A DNA stretch of 64,000 nt from the NCBI RefSeq assembly GCF_002443255.2, contig NW_019211457.1:35532105-35596104 (forward strand). Direction: 5' to 3'. Under the pieces are notes generated by a model. It searched no databases, was not told the origin of the DNA, and saw nothing but the letters and a program-made list of their open reading frames with translations. This document shows, in pieces, positions 49,309-62,579 of the stretch. This DNA comes from Varroa destructor (taxonomy: Eukaryota; Arthropoda; Arachnida; Mesostigmata; Varroidae). Made by a program: the position numbers and the translations under genes. How positions within the stretch are numbered: the first letter of the stretch is position 1; each line of letters begins with the position of its first letter.

Positions 49309-52300
49309 CAGCTGTACTGCTTCAAACATGAAAAAGATGTCTATGTAAGCAATGGGCAGTCGTGTTAGCTGGGATCGGCAATTGAGGCTCTTCAATCAGA
49401 CATCAGGTATAGGTATGAGACTTTAGAAGTGTTTATCCAGCAGCTGTAGCGTTTTACGCGATACCACCCGGCTCATTTAGTACGCATAGAAATCCTATAC
49501 AAAACCCGGTGTTTCAGAAAACAGCTTGATGCCAAAAAAGTTATGCTCTTTGTATGATGATACAGGCGTTGCACCAAAAACACTCTACGACCTTAACATG
49601 TTTCCATAGAAATTATGATGTCAACAACTAGCCGAACTTCAAATTAAATACAAGACAACGCACAAACGGCTACCTCCGACAACACCGATAGCCGTTCGCT
49701 TTGTCATGTTAGTTGTTTCAATTTCGATTATTATTATTATCATCAGCTAAAACTAAACATGTACTTTAATAACACAAACGGACTGCCATATAGGAGAAAA
49801 AAACTAGACTCAAAAAAGAACCTTACCTCAATCTAAAAGCTTTTTTACTTTTTTTAATGGAATCGGCTCGACAAGCGACGCCGAGTTGTACACGATGCGT
49901 CTTGCACAAGTAAAAGTAAGTACACAAGGAAAAACTTTATTTGACGGCACATTTTGTCGTCTAAGCAGCGATTACCAAGATGAACTAGCAGCGTCGCGGA
50001 AGCTATCTATATCGCTATTACCTATATTCCCCATAGACTTGTACCAAACCAGAAAATTTGTTCTATCATACCAAAGCTATAATACTCCGTTATTATAATC
50101 GATTTAAGTTCTCCTACCGGTGATACTGGTACGAATAGAGCAGCTAAAAAGTGAGCCCTAACGTGTATACCTATTAGAACATTGAACGGAGCCACCAGTC
50201 TATTATCTTCAAATACCTTAGTTTTTTATGATATATCTGGACGTTCTTCACGTTGAAAGGAAATTGCCTTGTTAAGCAAATGATGAAGAGATTCTAAGGT
50301 TTAAACCGTGCACATTTCTTCATACAAAGATGTGTTCCTATGGTAGTCATATATTTGTAATCCAAAATAGGCCTTCCCACATTATAAAATAACTATAATT
50401 CAGGTCACGTGTCTATAACAAAGTGCATTATGTGTTTGACAATGGCTACCACATTACATATATGTTTACAAGTCTAAATGAGATTGCCCGAAATCGAAAA
50501 CCGTATGACACTTTAACACGTAGCGCGTTAAAGAACTAGCGAGCTTGTAATCTATTATTATAGGTACAATCATCAGAGAGCTCACTGAGAATGTATCCAA
50601 GGCTACAAGCCCCGTACTTTGAAACGATGCAAACGTCGTTTTCAGTCTTCGAGCCTTCATTGCCCTTTTAAGGGTTGTGAAGCTTATCCTTCAGCTCAAA
50701 ACCATATGTCTGTATTGTTTCGAGAGCAGTTCGTAGTGGCACTCCGGGTGTAGAGGTTCGAGGGGTATCAATAGCAAATTAGCAGCTAGCCGGCTTCAGT
50801 GGGTGGGGCATGGAAAGAAGGCAGCAGAACCTCCCTTGAGTCTTTCATAAGTCGAGTAGAAAGCGTAAGTCTTCTCAATTGGCGGGCCATCTTCTGCGTC
50901 CGCCGCTTCCCGGTTTCCCCTCGCGTCATACTAACCTCGTTTTGGCACGTCTTGTGTGTGTATGTGAGTGTGTGTGTGTGTATATGTGCGCGATCTGCTG
51001 CCAGCTCATGAGATTGCAACTACCGGAGGTGTATGAAAAGAAGCAAAAGAGGCCCAGCGTGCAGGGAGGGTTCAGATCCCCATTTTAGCATCAGCGTCGC
51101 CATCATTACTCCCAAAAACAGGGGCAGCGGTGGGAGGAAAGCGGTGAAGAGAAAGTGGGATCCGGACAGAATCGACACTATGGTCAAGACCAGAGGTGAA
51201 TCGGTGTGCATGTGTCTGTGCGAGTGCCTATAGAAGATGAGACAGGACAGAGCGGGTGAACGGGGTGGAACAGAGGAGAGATGTGGCGTGGACACAAAGC
51301 GGCTTCGCGGTGGAGTGGGGTGTGGTGGTGGTAATAGTGATCTGATTGTGGGTGAAACGGCTCAACGGGGTGGCGCATAGTGCGTTCTGGGTATTATGAG
51401 ATCGTCAGAGGTGGTAGTAACTCAACTCGTCGGCCCCTCACTACCTGCAGGAATACTGGTGATGAATAATTAAGAGACTTCACGCCTTTAAAGGGCAGTG
51501 GGGGCAACATGAACCTCTGGGCTGATGTGGTAGCATGATGAGCTTAGTTCGGTCTCGTTCGCCTCAATCACTTGAGCTGTTTAGTTGCTGACTACTGTCT
51601 TATATACCAGTTATGCAATTTGCAATAAGCTTTGCCTAAGGTAAATGCATGAATTTAATCAGCGCCGCGTTGCTTCACCGATGGACATTGGGAAAATTCT
51701 AATATATGCGCCATATTTGACGAGGGATCATATAGCTTGTTTAGCCTTGCACAAATTTCGGCAATGATACAGCATAACTTAACGTCAAGTAAACGAAGTC
51801 AAGTGTACGAGACGTTGAAGAGAGTTTCGTAACTCTAAAATTGACACTGTTACTATGATCAGCGTGATACACTATCTTTTTTTTGCCCTTTGAAATGTGC
51901 GTTTAGCTAACTTTCACGTGTTTGTTCATTTATCCCATATACAACATTTCATTCCTATATTACGATTTCGTTACGGAAACTCCCTCATAATTTTCACCTA
52001 CCTTGCGCGATCCACGAAGGTCAAGTGCTTCTAATTTCAGCCCTTAGTTACGTGCAACTAACTAATATCTGAGGTCCCCGCATAAAATGTATAACTTTTC
52101 CTCTTGCTGCTGATAATTACTGATGGGCTATTGATTCGCAAGCTTCAACATTCATTCGGCCTTGTTGATGATCCTTGCTCAACTGTGCTTTTTTAATATG
52201 CCAGTGCCGTCTATTTTCTGGTGGTTCTCAAGGCATCCTTACGAGATAAAGTCGACTGCTGGTTCAAAGGACCCATCTGTTAGGAAGGTTCTCATTAAAA

Positions 52301-55228
52301 TATGCTCGAAAGTTAAATTCACCGTCCCTATTAACATCATTTCTACACAGATTCTTGCAGTAAATTTAAGTAATTGGTATTAGTCTTTGTACTCTCGAAA
52401 ACGAATGAACGAATCGTTTGTTTGCCTAAAATGGCTACCACATTATACCACGGCTCCTGATAAACTTGCACGGGGCTTTTGCACAGTGGGCAGATTTATC
52501 GTTACCTGGTGGGTGCGCTAATGTCGACCAACTGTTCATTTAATTTCAACGTAGCTTCACACATCGTTTCAAATAATCCTTTTTGAAAACTGTCGACATT
52601 TGTCCAACTATAGCTCGCACCATCGCTTTTTCGGTCCGGATGGTCCCTATATTAGTAGCACGTACTACTACTATCAACTAGGACGTTTTAAATGCGATAG
52701 ACACCTGGTCTACTTATGCCAAGCTCACGGTATTATAGACTTATGGGGTGTTCGGCTATAACTTTCCTGTACTATCTGTGGAGCAGTGAAGCTCGTCATC
52801 CTGAACAGATCCATAGGTTTCAAACTTACCCGATTAATTTCAAGCCCCGGATATTGTTTTTGTATTTCTGCTACGTTATCGGTTTGAAGCACTCGTTACG
52901 AAAAAAAAAACACCAGTGTCATCATAGTTATCGTAAGAATGACTACGAAAGCTTAGAAAAAAAACACATCGCCACAACAGGTCCAATGTTTTTAGCCTTG
53001 CCTTGAAAAACGAATAAAATTTATCGCTAATTCCTTACATGTAACGTATATATTAATTGAGGATAATTTCTATATTTATGGCAAAGTAAAATGTGTTTGT
53101 AAGAGCTGAAACCCCACAAGATAGGCAATGAATGGCCTATCGGGCCATTGAATGAATGTTAACCATTTTCAGTGCACTACAAATGTGAGGAGCGTAATGA
53201 TTTTAACACGCATAGTGAGCCGGTATACGAAGCGGCGAATTTAAAAATAGCAATGAGCATTAGGTATCGAAGCTGCAACCTCATAGCTATGAATCCATAC
53301 TGGCTACTGCGACGCTCAAATACGCTTGTTGGTGCAACATGGTCGATAGCAGTACCTACCTGTAAGGTGTAATGTGTAAAACAAAACGGATAAACTGCCT
53401 TCAGAAGCTCAAGCCCACCCGCTTTCTTGTATTTGTGTATGAAAATCTCTCATCGGTAATTTTGCAAGGCACTAATCTTAAATGAGTACTTTGACGTACC
53501 GCTTGAAAGTCTTCGAAGCAAACGATGGACACAATCAAGGCTCTTGTATCTGGAACTGGCCTTAGGGCGGCCATCAGTGGAGCTTGCGTTTGGCTATTTA
53601 AAGTGACAGATGAAAGATACCCGTTTTATTTTAGTTTTGGTCAAGGCCTATACGAGCAGCTCAGATGGCATCGCCATAGTCATCGCAAGAGCGCCGAATG
53701 ATTGTTTGATATTTTCTATAGCAGTATCGTAGCATTATGAATTGAAGTAGCAACGCTTATTGGATCTAATCACAGTATTTTGGCGCGTAGTGTTATGGGC
53801 GTTCAATGACCGCTTCTGAGATTGTAGGATAATTTTTTTACGCAGCGATAGGAAATGTTTTCGATTTGTAGCTGTTATAGTCATCTGTAGAGTGTCTTAG
53901 TAATCATATCCAATCGTATCCCAAGCCGCGTACTGCTATAAGAGAAAGTCTATCGTAATTTGTACATCTCGATTTGGGCACATGGGCATCTCTGTCCATC
54001 TACGGTAGAGGACGATGGTAACCATGTTCCGTATTTTTAAATTGTTTGTGCCGACATGTCTGACCTTACCCAGAAGCTAAACTTCAAATATATATATATG
54101 GTCGGCTCGTAAGAACACGCCCGCTTGCGGTCTATCCACCAGCTGCGCTCGTACGCAGCGTACTGCATAATTAAAATGTCGCCTCTCTACGGTCCATTAA
54201 TACAAGACCTGTATAACGAAAATTACATGAACTAACCACATTAGGAACAAGCGAGGTAGACGTGTGATCTGTCATAATGGTTATTCTAAGAAGATTCACT
54301 GAATTGTAGCACTCAACCAGTATGTTCGATGCGGCAATGTACTCGCTCAACAAAATTATCGGCTCTAAATTAGGTAAGTATAAGCTTGCACCATGTATCT
54401 TTTAAGTAAGTTAAGTAACACGAAGAGGGATATGTAGAATCCGACCAACTTATTTAAGCGGTCGCAATTCGCTTAAAGCTATGATTGATTTTTGCTTCCG
54501 AACTTTTTGAACAGTTCCTCTTCGGTCTCGCTTTTTTGTCAAATACGATATGCTTTGTCGAGTTGAATCGTGTATTAGGAAACGGCAGGGCTGGGTAACG
54601 TCATTGGGGTTCGATGACAAAGAAATCGATGGTAAACATACAGTTGTTTTGTCGACCAGGAGATCAGTTCTGTTAAATGCGATAAATTACTACTACGGGT
54701 TTTACGACTGTATTCATTGCTTCCTCTGGGCTTTTTTGGCGTTGCGTATCTTAACGCGCGGTCGGCGACCCCAAACCGAATGCTGCTACTGATAAACAGC
54801 GCGACAACTTCCGAGAGATTTACTGCTCACAGGTGCATGATGACATGGGAAGGGACGATGCACTTGTCTGTATAGGAAAACAAATGCGTATCGGCTATTG
54901 TGATACGGTACGTATTTGTCGGCGGCGACACGCGACGCAAGAATGTGCGTAGTCATGCCTCATGCTGAAAAAACTCGTAGCCAAGAAACGTGCTGAAAAA
55001 ATATGTTTTTTAAGCCTTTTTTATGCTTTGAAACATATTTCATTCCCGTAATGGGCGTATTTTTAAGTATGTATGGTAAGCACAAGCGTTGTACGTAGCT
55101 TACTGTACAAGTGTGCACAAATATAGGGCTGCAATACACGCGGCCAACGGACATGGAAAGTTTTCGTCATTAAATGTGTGAATAAAATAGAAATATATTT
55201 TTGTAATGATATCTAATAGTGTGTACAT

Positions 55229-55247
55229 AAAAAAAAAAAAAAAAAAA
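55229..55247. repeat. Poly(A) tract (A19)
   Basis: Nineteen consecutive A residues following AT-rich DNA. An AATAAA lies about 45 bases upstream (AATAAAATAG at about 55182). It could mark the tail of an old retroposed copy, but no recognisable body precedes it. Confidence 0.9.
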
Positions 55248-57502
55248 CCAATTTCTGATTATCAAAGTGCTTCCAATAACCAAATGGTTCACTTATAAAT
55301 TACTTTTGACTAACAGCTCTAAAATCATTAAAGATTATTAAACCTGCTTCTTAATCATTTTTCAAAAGTGCCATCATAAAGTCCGTAATAAAACTTCCTT
55401 ATAACAAAATGTAGATATTGTGTTAGCAAGCAAGAAAACCTAGAATTAAGGCTCTGAATAGTATCAGTCAGAAATTCTTTGTTTTGAAGAATTAAAGCAT
55501 TTTTTTGGCATCCGCCTATAATACATCTTCAACCAATGCCAGTGACATCATCTGCTAGTACTTTTTTTGATTGTATCGAAGTATTGCAACAAGTGTCTGA
55601 GTAAGCTGTGCTGTACGCGTCGAAAGTAAGCCTTGAAGAGATGTACTTCGTTGAACCGACTACCAGGAGGTCCGCGACGAACATATATCAAACTAGCAAA
55701 GCGGCGGCCTTCTTTCTGCCTGAAAGCATAGAGGGACGCGGTGGGGTTCACACGCAGTCCCCTAGGGACCGCGACCTTTGCTACACCCAAGGAGTGAGTC
55801 GGCGAATGCGCATATTGAACAGCAGTCAGCCCTTTTTGAATGCTGTCGAACACAATCATTTTTTTCTTCGATTATATGAGTGAAGTATAACTAAAGGACA
55901 TGTACGACATAGGACAGGCTTGCATTATGCTAGAACACAGGTAGCTATAATAGCTTCTTAAAGGCTTCAGCTCGCAAGGTGACCACCTAAAGGGGCGATC
56001 TTCTCGTAAGAGGCTTTGGTATGTAGTTCAGGTTGGACTGCGGCAGCTTGCTAAAGTGTAAGCGTCTTGTAGTATTGATCGCCTAGGGTGAGCCTAGCTG
56101 CCCAAAGGTCCCTAAGGGATCGGTTTTTAAAGAGAAATCATGTCGTGCTCACGACCTTTGAACTTGAATTTTTATTGAGAAGACCACTACCTACGGCCAT
56201 GCTGGTGACTTTCTTACTCCTAGTACAATAGAAATATTGAAATTGCATGGTAGAAACATCCAGTCTAGGAAAAAAATAGTTCTCTAAAGTGCTGTTCACG
56301 TATACTTTAATACAACTTCGTTCGATCAACGATATACGAAGTATGCTAGGCAAAAATATTTATATACATGTAATTATACTTTTTTATTATGTACCTAGTG
56401 GATCTGTTATAACAGTGATGACAACTGGTGCGCGCAGAAGAAAAATTGGAGTGCGTTAGAAGTACGTCATGGTAGTGTTCTGCTAAATATAGAAAACAAA
56501 TAGATAACCAATGCCATAACAGCCGACTTTGTTCAGCTAGATAAGCGCGAGCACAGTTGGTACTTACATACATCTAACGGTTAATGCAATCTTCATAATT
56601 CGCTGTGTTCTGTACTTGCTGACCTGTTATATCCCATATCGGCCAAAAATCTCTGAGTGTTTAAGGAGAGAAAAATTTACAGACTTCCATCGTTATTCTA
56701 GATGTCTAGTTCCTAGCTTTTATATTTTCCATGCATGAAATTCGAGTTTGTAAATAACGTCTGAATAAGTTTTTAAAAAACCGTATGTTGTGTTAAAGTT
56801 AGCTGTTATTCGGGCGCAATAGTCGAATGGTCTTGTGCTTGAAATTTGTAACTTCGTAGACTAGAAGGTGCCTTGTTTGATCTATACAATAAGAGATTAA
56901 CTGGGAAATCTAACTCTAGGGACCTTCGTGTGATATTGCCGCACTGTTCGTCCCGCAACTCCGCAATTCGGTTTTACTTTAAAAAATCGAAATTTATATT
57001 GTTTCTGAAATTAACGGATTATTGATACGACTTTTATTAAAATCCATATCTTTCACATCTCCATGTCAACGGCGTACACTTTTTCATAGCCTTAAGCTCG
57101 AACTACTTGTCCTAGACGAGGCTTACTGCTTGCACCCTTAGAGGCTGGACAGCTGCAAATGCAACAGAGATTATTAGAGTGATAGACCTAAGAGCATGCT
57201 GTGAACATTTTTCAATTACGGGGAAAACAAGCTCACGCAACGGAGGCGCACTTTCTTCACATACCACAGATAGTAATGCTAACAGCCAGATGACAGACCG
57301 CCTTATTTATCATAGCCTTAAACAGAACCTGCTGTTTCTCAATGACTGTCGGAAGCTTCATGATGAAGGTTTGCAGCGTAACGTGTCGGCTCGCACGGCT
57401 CATACCGCTGAGTGCCGTTAAATTATATAAAAAAAATAATTTGACTTAAAAACGCATTGTAACTTGGAGCGCGTTGCTTACGTTTTTGACAAGTATTATT
57501 CG

Positions 57503-57537
<35 letters not shown>

Positions 57538-57600
57538 GCACAAACACACACTCTCTCTCTCTCTATGCATCCATCTATCTATCTATCTATCTCTGTCTCT
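57503..57600. repeat. Compound microsatellite (CT)n-(CA)n-(CT)n-(ATCT)n
   Basis: A CT run of about 25 bases, then CA repeats, a second CT run and about five ATCT units. The CT/GA blocks would also read as GAGA-factor-type sequence on the other strand. Confidence 0.95.
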
Positions 57601-57784
57601 TTCATCTAATAGGTGGTACAGTAAAAATCATATGAGAAGACTTGAGTCCATATAACGCTACAATCAAACGGTCAAACAAAATGAGGACTAACTTGTTCTA
57701 GCGCTGTTTGTTGATGGCTTGTGGGAAATGAAACTTATTCATATCTGCATCAATCTTCATTGTAGGATTTAAAAATGTTTGAGA

Positions 57785-57930
57785 TTTTTTGCTCGGTACC
57801 GCCGTTAGGCATGTCATCACACGGCCGGCTCCTCCCATCGAACTGGGTCTATGCCCAGATTTGAACCTACACTACTTTGAGTCGCTAATACTAGCAAGCA
57901 AATACGTGACGCAGTAAGCTATCACGTGTA
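57785..57930 (-). mobile_element. tRNA-derived SINE-like element
   Basis: On the minus strand an A-box-like TAGCTTACTGCG (from about 57922) is followed 54 bases later by a near-perfect B-box GGTTCAAATCT (about 57858-57868), the spacing of a tRNA with a long variable arm (Ser/Leu type). After the B-box comes a CTGGG...CCCAG hairpin and GC-rich sequence (GGAGGAGCCGGCCGTG) ending in an A-rich stretch near 57785. A functional tRNA is unlikely because the acceptor and T stems pair poorly. A tRNA-Ser-derived SINE (Ruka) is known from ticks, so this type of element would fit an acarine genome. Copy number cannot be judged from one window. Confidence 0.45.
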
Positions 57931-60900
57931 TTGCATCTTGCCAGCTCCCTCACATAGCTTTTTCGCGGAAGTTTCGTTCTACGTCCTCTTATTATTCGAT
58001 TTTCTGATATACGCTCCTTCTATACCTCTAAATGATCGAGCAAGATGACAAGTGTGACGTCAAGTAAAGGGCTGCTCTTTCAAGATGATAGAGAGTCACG
58101 ATTTGTTAGAGAATGGGCTAACTGGGTTCAGACCTCGTGCGTACTGTATACACCCTCTGTCCACATCGCGTTCGAACTGCATGACTGCCTTTGGACGGTA
58201 GAGACAGCCCAGCAAAGTTTCTGTTGTACCACTTTCCGGTCAATAAATAATAACTCTAGGATATACGAGAGCTGGCGAAAAAAATTGAGTGAAGATACTG
58301 TTGTTGCTGAAGCTGACATCAAGTTGTAGGCTGTAAATTGTTCTCCAAGTTAAACCAGTGGAAGCGCACTACAGAGACGAATTTCCCACCGACCGACAGC
58401 TACCGGCTTATGCGAATGGCTGTAGAGCACCCGTCATATACGCAGTGCACCGACAAAATTTAATGGCTTAATTTGTGATATTAATGAACACGAAGCCAAC
58501 CATTGCTCCGTCGACTGCTGTTTCGTAATAAGGCACACGATCGAGTCGACCAGCGGGGCTGTAGTTTGTGCGCCTATGAGTAGAATTTTTGAACAGAGAG
58601 GGCACAAGGCGCAACAGTACTGCTCTCGACGCTGCAGGCGACTACGCCAGTGCAGCAAAATATTTGTGACTAGACTTTCAATAATAAAGCCGGTTCAGTT
58701 TAGCCGTGGCGACGCAAATGCAATCGATCCTGCTCGAAAGAACAGAACGGTCACGGTGGATTCACGTGACAGAACTAAAACTGAGATTAGGCAAAGGTAC
58801 TCCCGTGATAGTACTTTTTTTTAGGAATTAGGGAAAGGTGGAGTCTGTTCTGACGGTTTTTAACCTGCCGTATCCTAGTTGCAATGTAGGCGTTTGCTTG
58901 AGTTGTATTCGCTCGGGTAGTTAGTCAGTCAGTGCGATCTATATACAACTAAAGTCAAAAAGAAATAATTGGTAAGGCTGCGCCCTTTTGTTTGCAATCA
59001 GTAGGCTTATCTGTGACTGAAATATGTAAATCAAAATTTATAATACCGCGGACAACTTTGTTTTGATTGTCGCTAACAACGATGAAACTCTGTAAATAAA
59101 TTTGATATGTCGTTCGAAAAGGATTGGAACAATTTTGAGAACTTCAAGATGCCAGGGAGCTTACTCGTTACGAGGTCCTTCCCCATCATCATAAACCTTA
59201 GCTGGACATAGTCACAAGCTAAAATTTTCACGAACGTAATTTCTTTCTGTGTGAAGAAGTTTCGTAACCGTCCCCGCCTTTACCACAGGTAACTGATTGG
59301 CCTTTAGAAAAGTCCTACTAAATCTTACTTAGAAACTGCTGTTTGATGACTTGTCGTTCAAAACGTCAGCATTTTGTCGAGGTCTGCGAACGTAATGTTT
59401 AATCAATTCTTCCTTTGAGCATATATTTTGCACACGCGTGTCCGTTGTCGACCCGAATCGGATGGTCTATACTTGCGTAAAAGCTTAGTCACTCAGCTCC
59501 ACCATCCATGGTAATACCTTTAGTGACCGTTGTTGTTTTAGGAAGGCGATTATTAATAGAGATAACGTACGAGATTTATTAGTATGTGGTCTAATTTGCT
59601 AAGCGTGGAAGACTTAAGAGTGACGATCCAGATTCGTTCGGATAGAAACTTTACTGTTTTTAACCCGTCCACCGCTAAATAATATAGCGGAACCCAGCTC
59701 AATAGACTTAATAATGGTGTGGGGGTGTCGTTGCCTTACGTCTTGCGATAGCATATGTACCACAAACGATAGTTTAACGTGACCTAAGTACTTCTATATG
59801 AATTGTATGATTTGCCGTATTCCAAAAGGACACCTACGAAAACTGCCAATAGTATCGATATTCACTGGGAGGGGAAAGGCCGCTGACGTAACAGTTACGT
59901 GATTTCAGCTTTTGTCCGAATACAACTAATTCAGCATAGTTATATCAGATTATATTTACTACATTAATCTACTTTTCGAGCAGATCGCCTTGTTCCTTCC
60001 AAGAGTATTTTTTTTTTTCATTTGAACGGGTCATAATTGAGAATGTTTTGAGTGAAATGTCAAAAAGCTGAAACCATTAATTTACATTTTCTAGAGATGT
60101 TTTCATCACCAACCGGTGCATGATGTTTTACGTGTAATTACAATGGCTATAATCATGAACTCTGAAGCTGCAACTTACAGTTCGTACAAAGTGCGTGTAT
60201 AAGCGTTCTCACAATTAAAAGCCTCTATATTGCTATCTCAGTGTGAATCTATTCGCGCACCTTCGATTGTACATAAATGGTTCGAGGACCGCAGGATACA
60301 TCTAGCTTTAACAAATCTATGCTACAAAAAAGGTAATAATTGAGCAGGACCTGGGAAAATTCTAATCTAGATATGATGATAGTCTACTCTAGTGGAACCT
60401 TTGCGAGGCGTATTATTCAGTAGTATCTTTTTCATTAGTCTTGTAAAAATACAGCTACAAAGATCTATGCTATAAGGCTCTCTGTCTGATTATTTTATAA
60501 TAGACTGAAGATTTTATCCTGATTTCAGTGGGTGTTCATATGTGGACTAGAAATACCTCATTTAGCAACGTCAGTATGACGCTTAATAAAGAGAAGCCAC
60601 CCATCTTAGTTTAGCACTACGGGGTGAAACTGAATCTGGTAGAAGTAAGAGAACCGAAATAATCGATTTAATTCATATTCAATGTTGCTGTGGCCGCTCG
60701 ATATAAACACTGTGCCCTGCCCTTTCTCACCGCCAGGCGGAGGTTTTAAACAAGCCTGCAACCGAGCGGTGAAGCTAGTCTTCACGAAAGTTATGGTTTT
60801 TGAACTTAAGACGACTCATGTTCCATAAGCTTTGCGGAGCTGCGTTGTCATCTTTTCCTACGTAGAGCTCAAACAACTTTTCTCGTTGGTATCTGCTCTC

Positions 60901-62537
60901 CGAATTCCAGGACCTTCCCGATAGAGGTCACTGAAGGCGCTTTTGCGAACTCTTCACGGTGTCATGGTACATTACCGATTAGTCTCTCTGACAGCTAGCC
61001 CAGCGCCAGCCGTACCTCACAACCGGTTGAGTCGGATTTCGAAACATGCACAGCTGCCCACTATGCACGTCACCCTGCATCATTGGAGCTCGCCTGTATC
61101 GATAGAGGCTTTCGCCATTTCCGGGAATTTTTTCATCTTCATTCACTGAACCTCTTTATTCACCCTACTTCGTTATACTTCAGATAGCCTGAAGACTTAA
61201 ATCATCAACCTATACCATCTTACTATAATAATTATGCTCTTCGCCAATATTCTAGATTGAGCGCTATTCTATGATGGACTCTATACCTTTTTCTCGAAGT
61301 TTTTCCAGTTTTAAAAAATGCATAGGCTTACAACTGCAGAGCATTCGCCTTTGTTGATATACATAGCACGGTAGAAGGATCAATTAAGATTCTGAACGCT
61401 GGGTTTCTCTATGTTAAGGACTGAACTAAGTTTTCAACTGTTGTCACTCCATATCACAACTTTGTTAATACATCTATTAAGTGTATGGAAAAGGAGGTTG
61501 CTTAGAAGGTACATTTGAGTGGAAGCTCGAATTTGGATGAACTGCTTTGTACCAACGACATCCTCGATGCTTTTTTTTAGTAAACCGATGGGTGCCGATA
61601 ATATTCCTGTGGACTTATTAAAGGTTAATTTGAGCGATGAGCCATACAACGAACGTACCTTTTGAACAGTAGTAATTTAAAGAAAACTTATAAAAAATGG
61701 CTTACATGGAGACATAGTTTAAAACATGTTGGCTTAGTTTAGCATTGAAGATTCGTGCAATGGAGTCAGGCTCGAAGGAATCAGCCTTTCAATCCCCTGC
61801 ACGCCTCGCTATATAATAGTCAGAAGACTATTAAATTAATTGTTTGTCTTGTGTAATATAAGTTGGGGCGAAAAGTGGTAAAAAGAAGAGAGAGACCATG
61901 AACGTGCTTATACGTTGTTATTTGGCCAGTAATAAAATTTAAATTCGGAATATAAAAAATATACGATAATAGAAAAACAAAACAATATAAATAAACGCCA
62001 CTTTGACGAATATGGAACAACAGATCTGCCATCGGTAGACATAAGAAAATATCATTCGCCTACCGCACGCTAAATTACGTGTGTATTACGCCATAAAACA
62101 TGTCTGGATAAAAACTGAGCGATGTTTTTGTCAGTTTATGTTATCCAGGGTATTAAAACTATTCTCATTTATGCAACTATTCAATATGTCCTAGAGTAGA
62201 AAAGTTTTCGTAATGGGTAGGACAATTGCAGGGGTATTTATAGAACTTTCCAGGCGATTTATCTGGGTCGATTTACTTACCGCCCACGAAGTTTACGTGA
62301 ATGCTCATCTTAATTTATAAAAGAGGTAACGATGTTAGCGAAAACGTCACATCAAGACCAGGTGGAGCTCCGCACTATTTATAAAGTCCTTGCATTCGTC
62401 CAAATGTTTCGTCCCTTACAAAATAAATCGTTGAACTAGAAATATCTAAGCGGCACGTATATATGCTAAAAGTGGTCTCTTGACCGTTACTTCAAAAGCA
62501 CAGTATTTCATCAAAGATCGTCAGTCAGTGTTCGGGC
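57931..62537. other. Intergenic DNA without recognisable genes
   Basis: AT-rich with short chance frames on both strands. A TCAGTCAGT pair resembling arthropod initiator motifs lies near 58923. An ACGTAACAGTTACGT quasi-palindrome lies near 59885. Neither comes with a recognisable gene. Confidence 0.55.
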
Positions 62538-62579
62538 AGCATTTATAGATAAAAATATTCATTTTTATCTATAAATGCT
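62538..62579. repeat. Perfect 19-bp AT-rich inverted repeat with 4-base loop
   Basis: The left arm 62538-62556 (AGCATTTATAGATAAAAAT) and right arm 62561-62579 are exact reverse complements around ATTC. It has the same architecture as the hairpins at 19928 and 49263 but unrelated sequence. Confidence 0.95.

Larger units (their letters stand above)
43232..57480. other. Intergenic DNA upstream of labial without recognisable genes
   Basis: Largely AT-rich. Higher-GC patches occur at about 46790-47420 (GCA and GGC repeats) and 50780-51380 (GT/GA-rich). Unrecognised frames with ATG starts include 47333-47602 (plus, 89 codons) and a minus frame at about 55548-55859; neither shows a known domain. 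A (TA)n tract sits at about 46190-46204. No homeobox, RNA gene or transposase motif was seen. Confidence 0.55.

Noticed and set aside
52785..52800. GAAGCTCGTC, similar to the start of the Hox-linked microRNA mir-993
   Set aside because: The match stops after the first ten bases and there is no complementary arm.
61730..61800. TGGCTTAGTTTAG followed by CTTTCAATCCCC, possible second tRNA-derived element
   Set aside because: The B-box has several mismatches and no body or tail could be delimited. Too weak to call without copy-number data.
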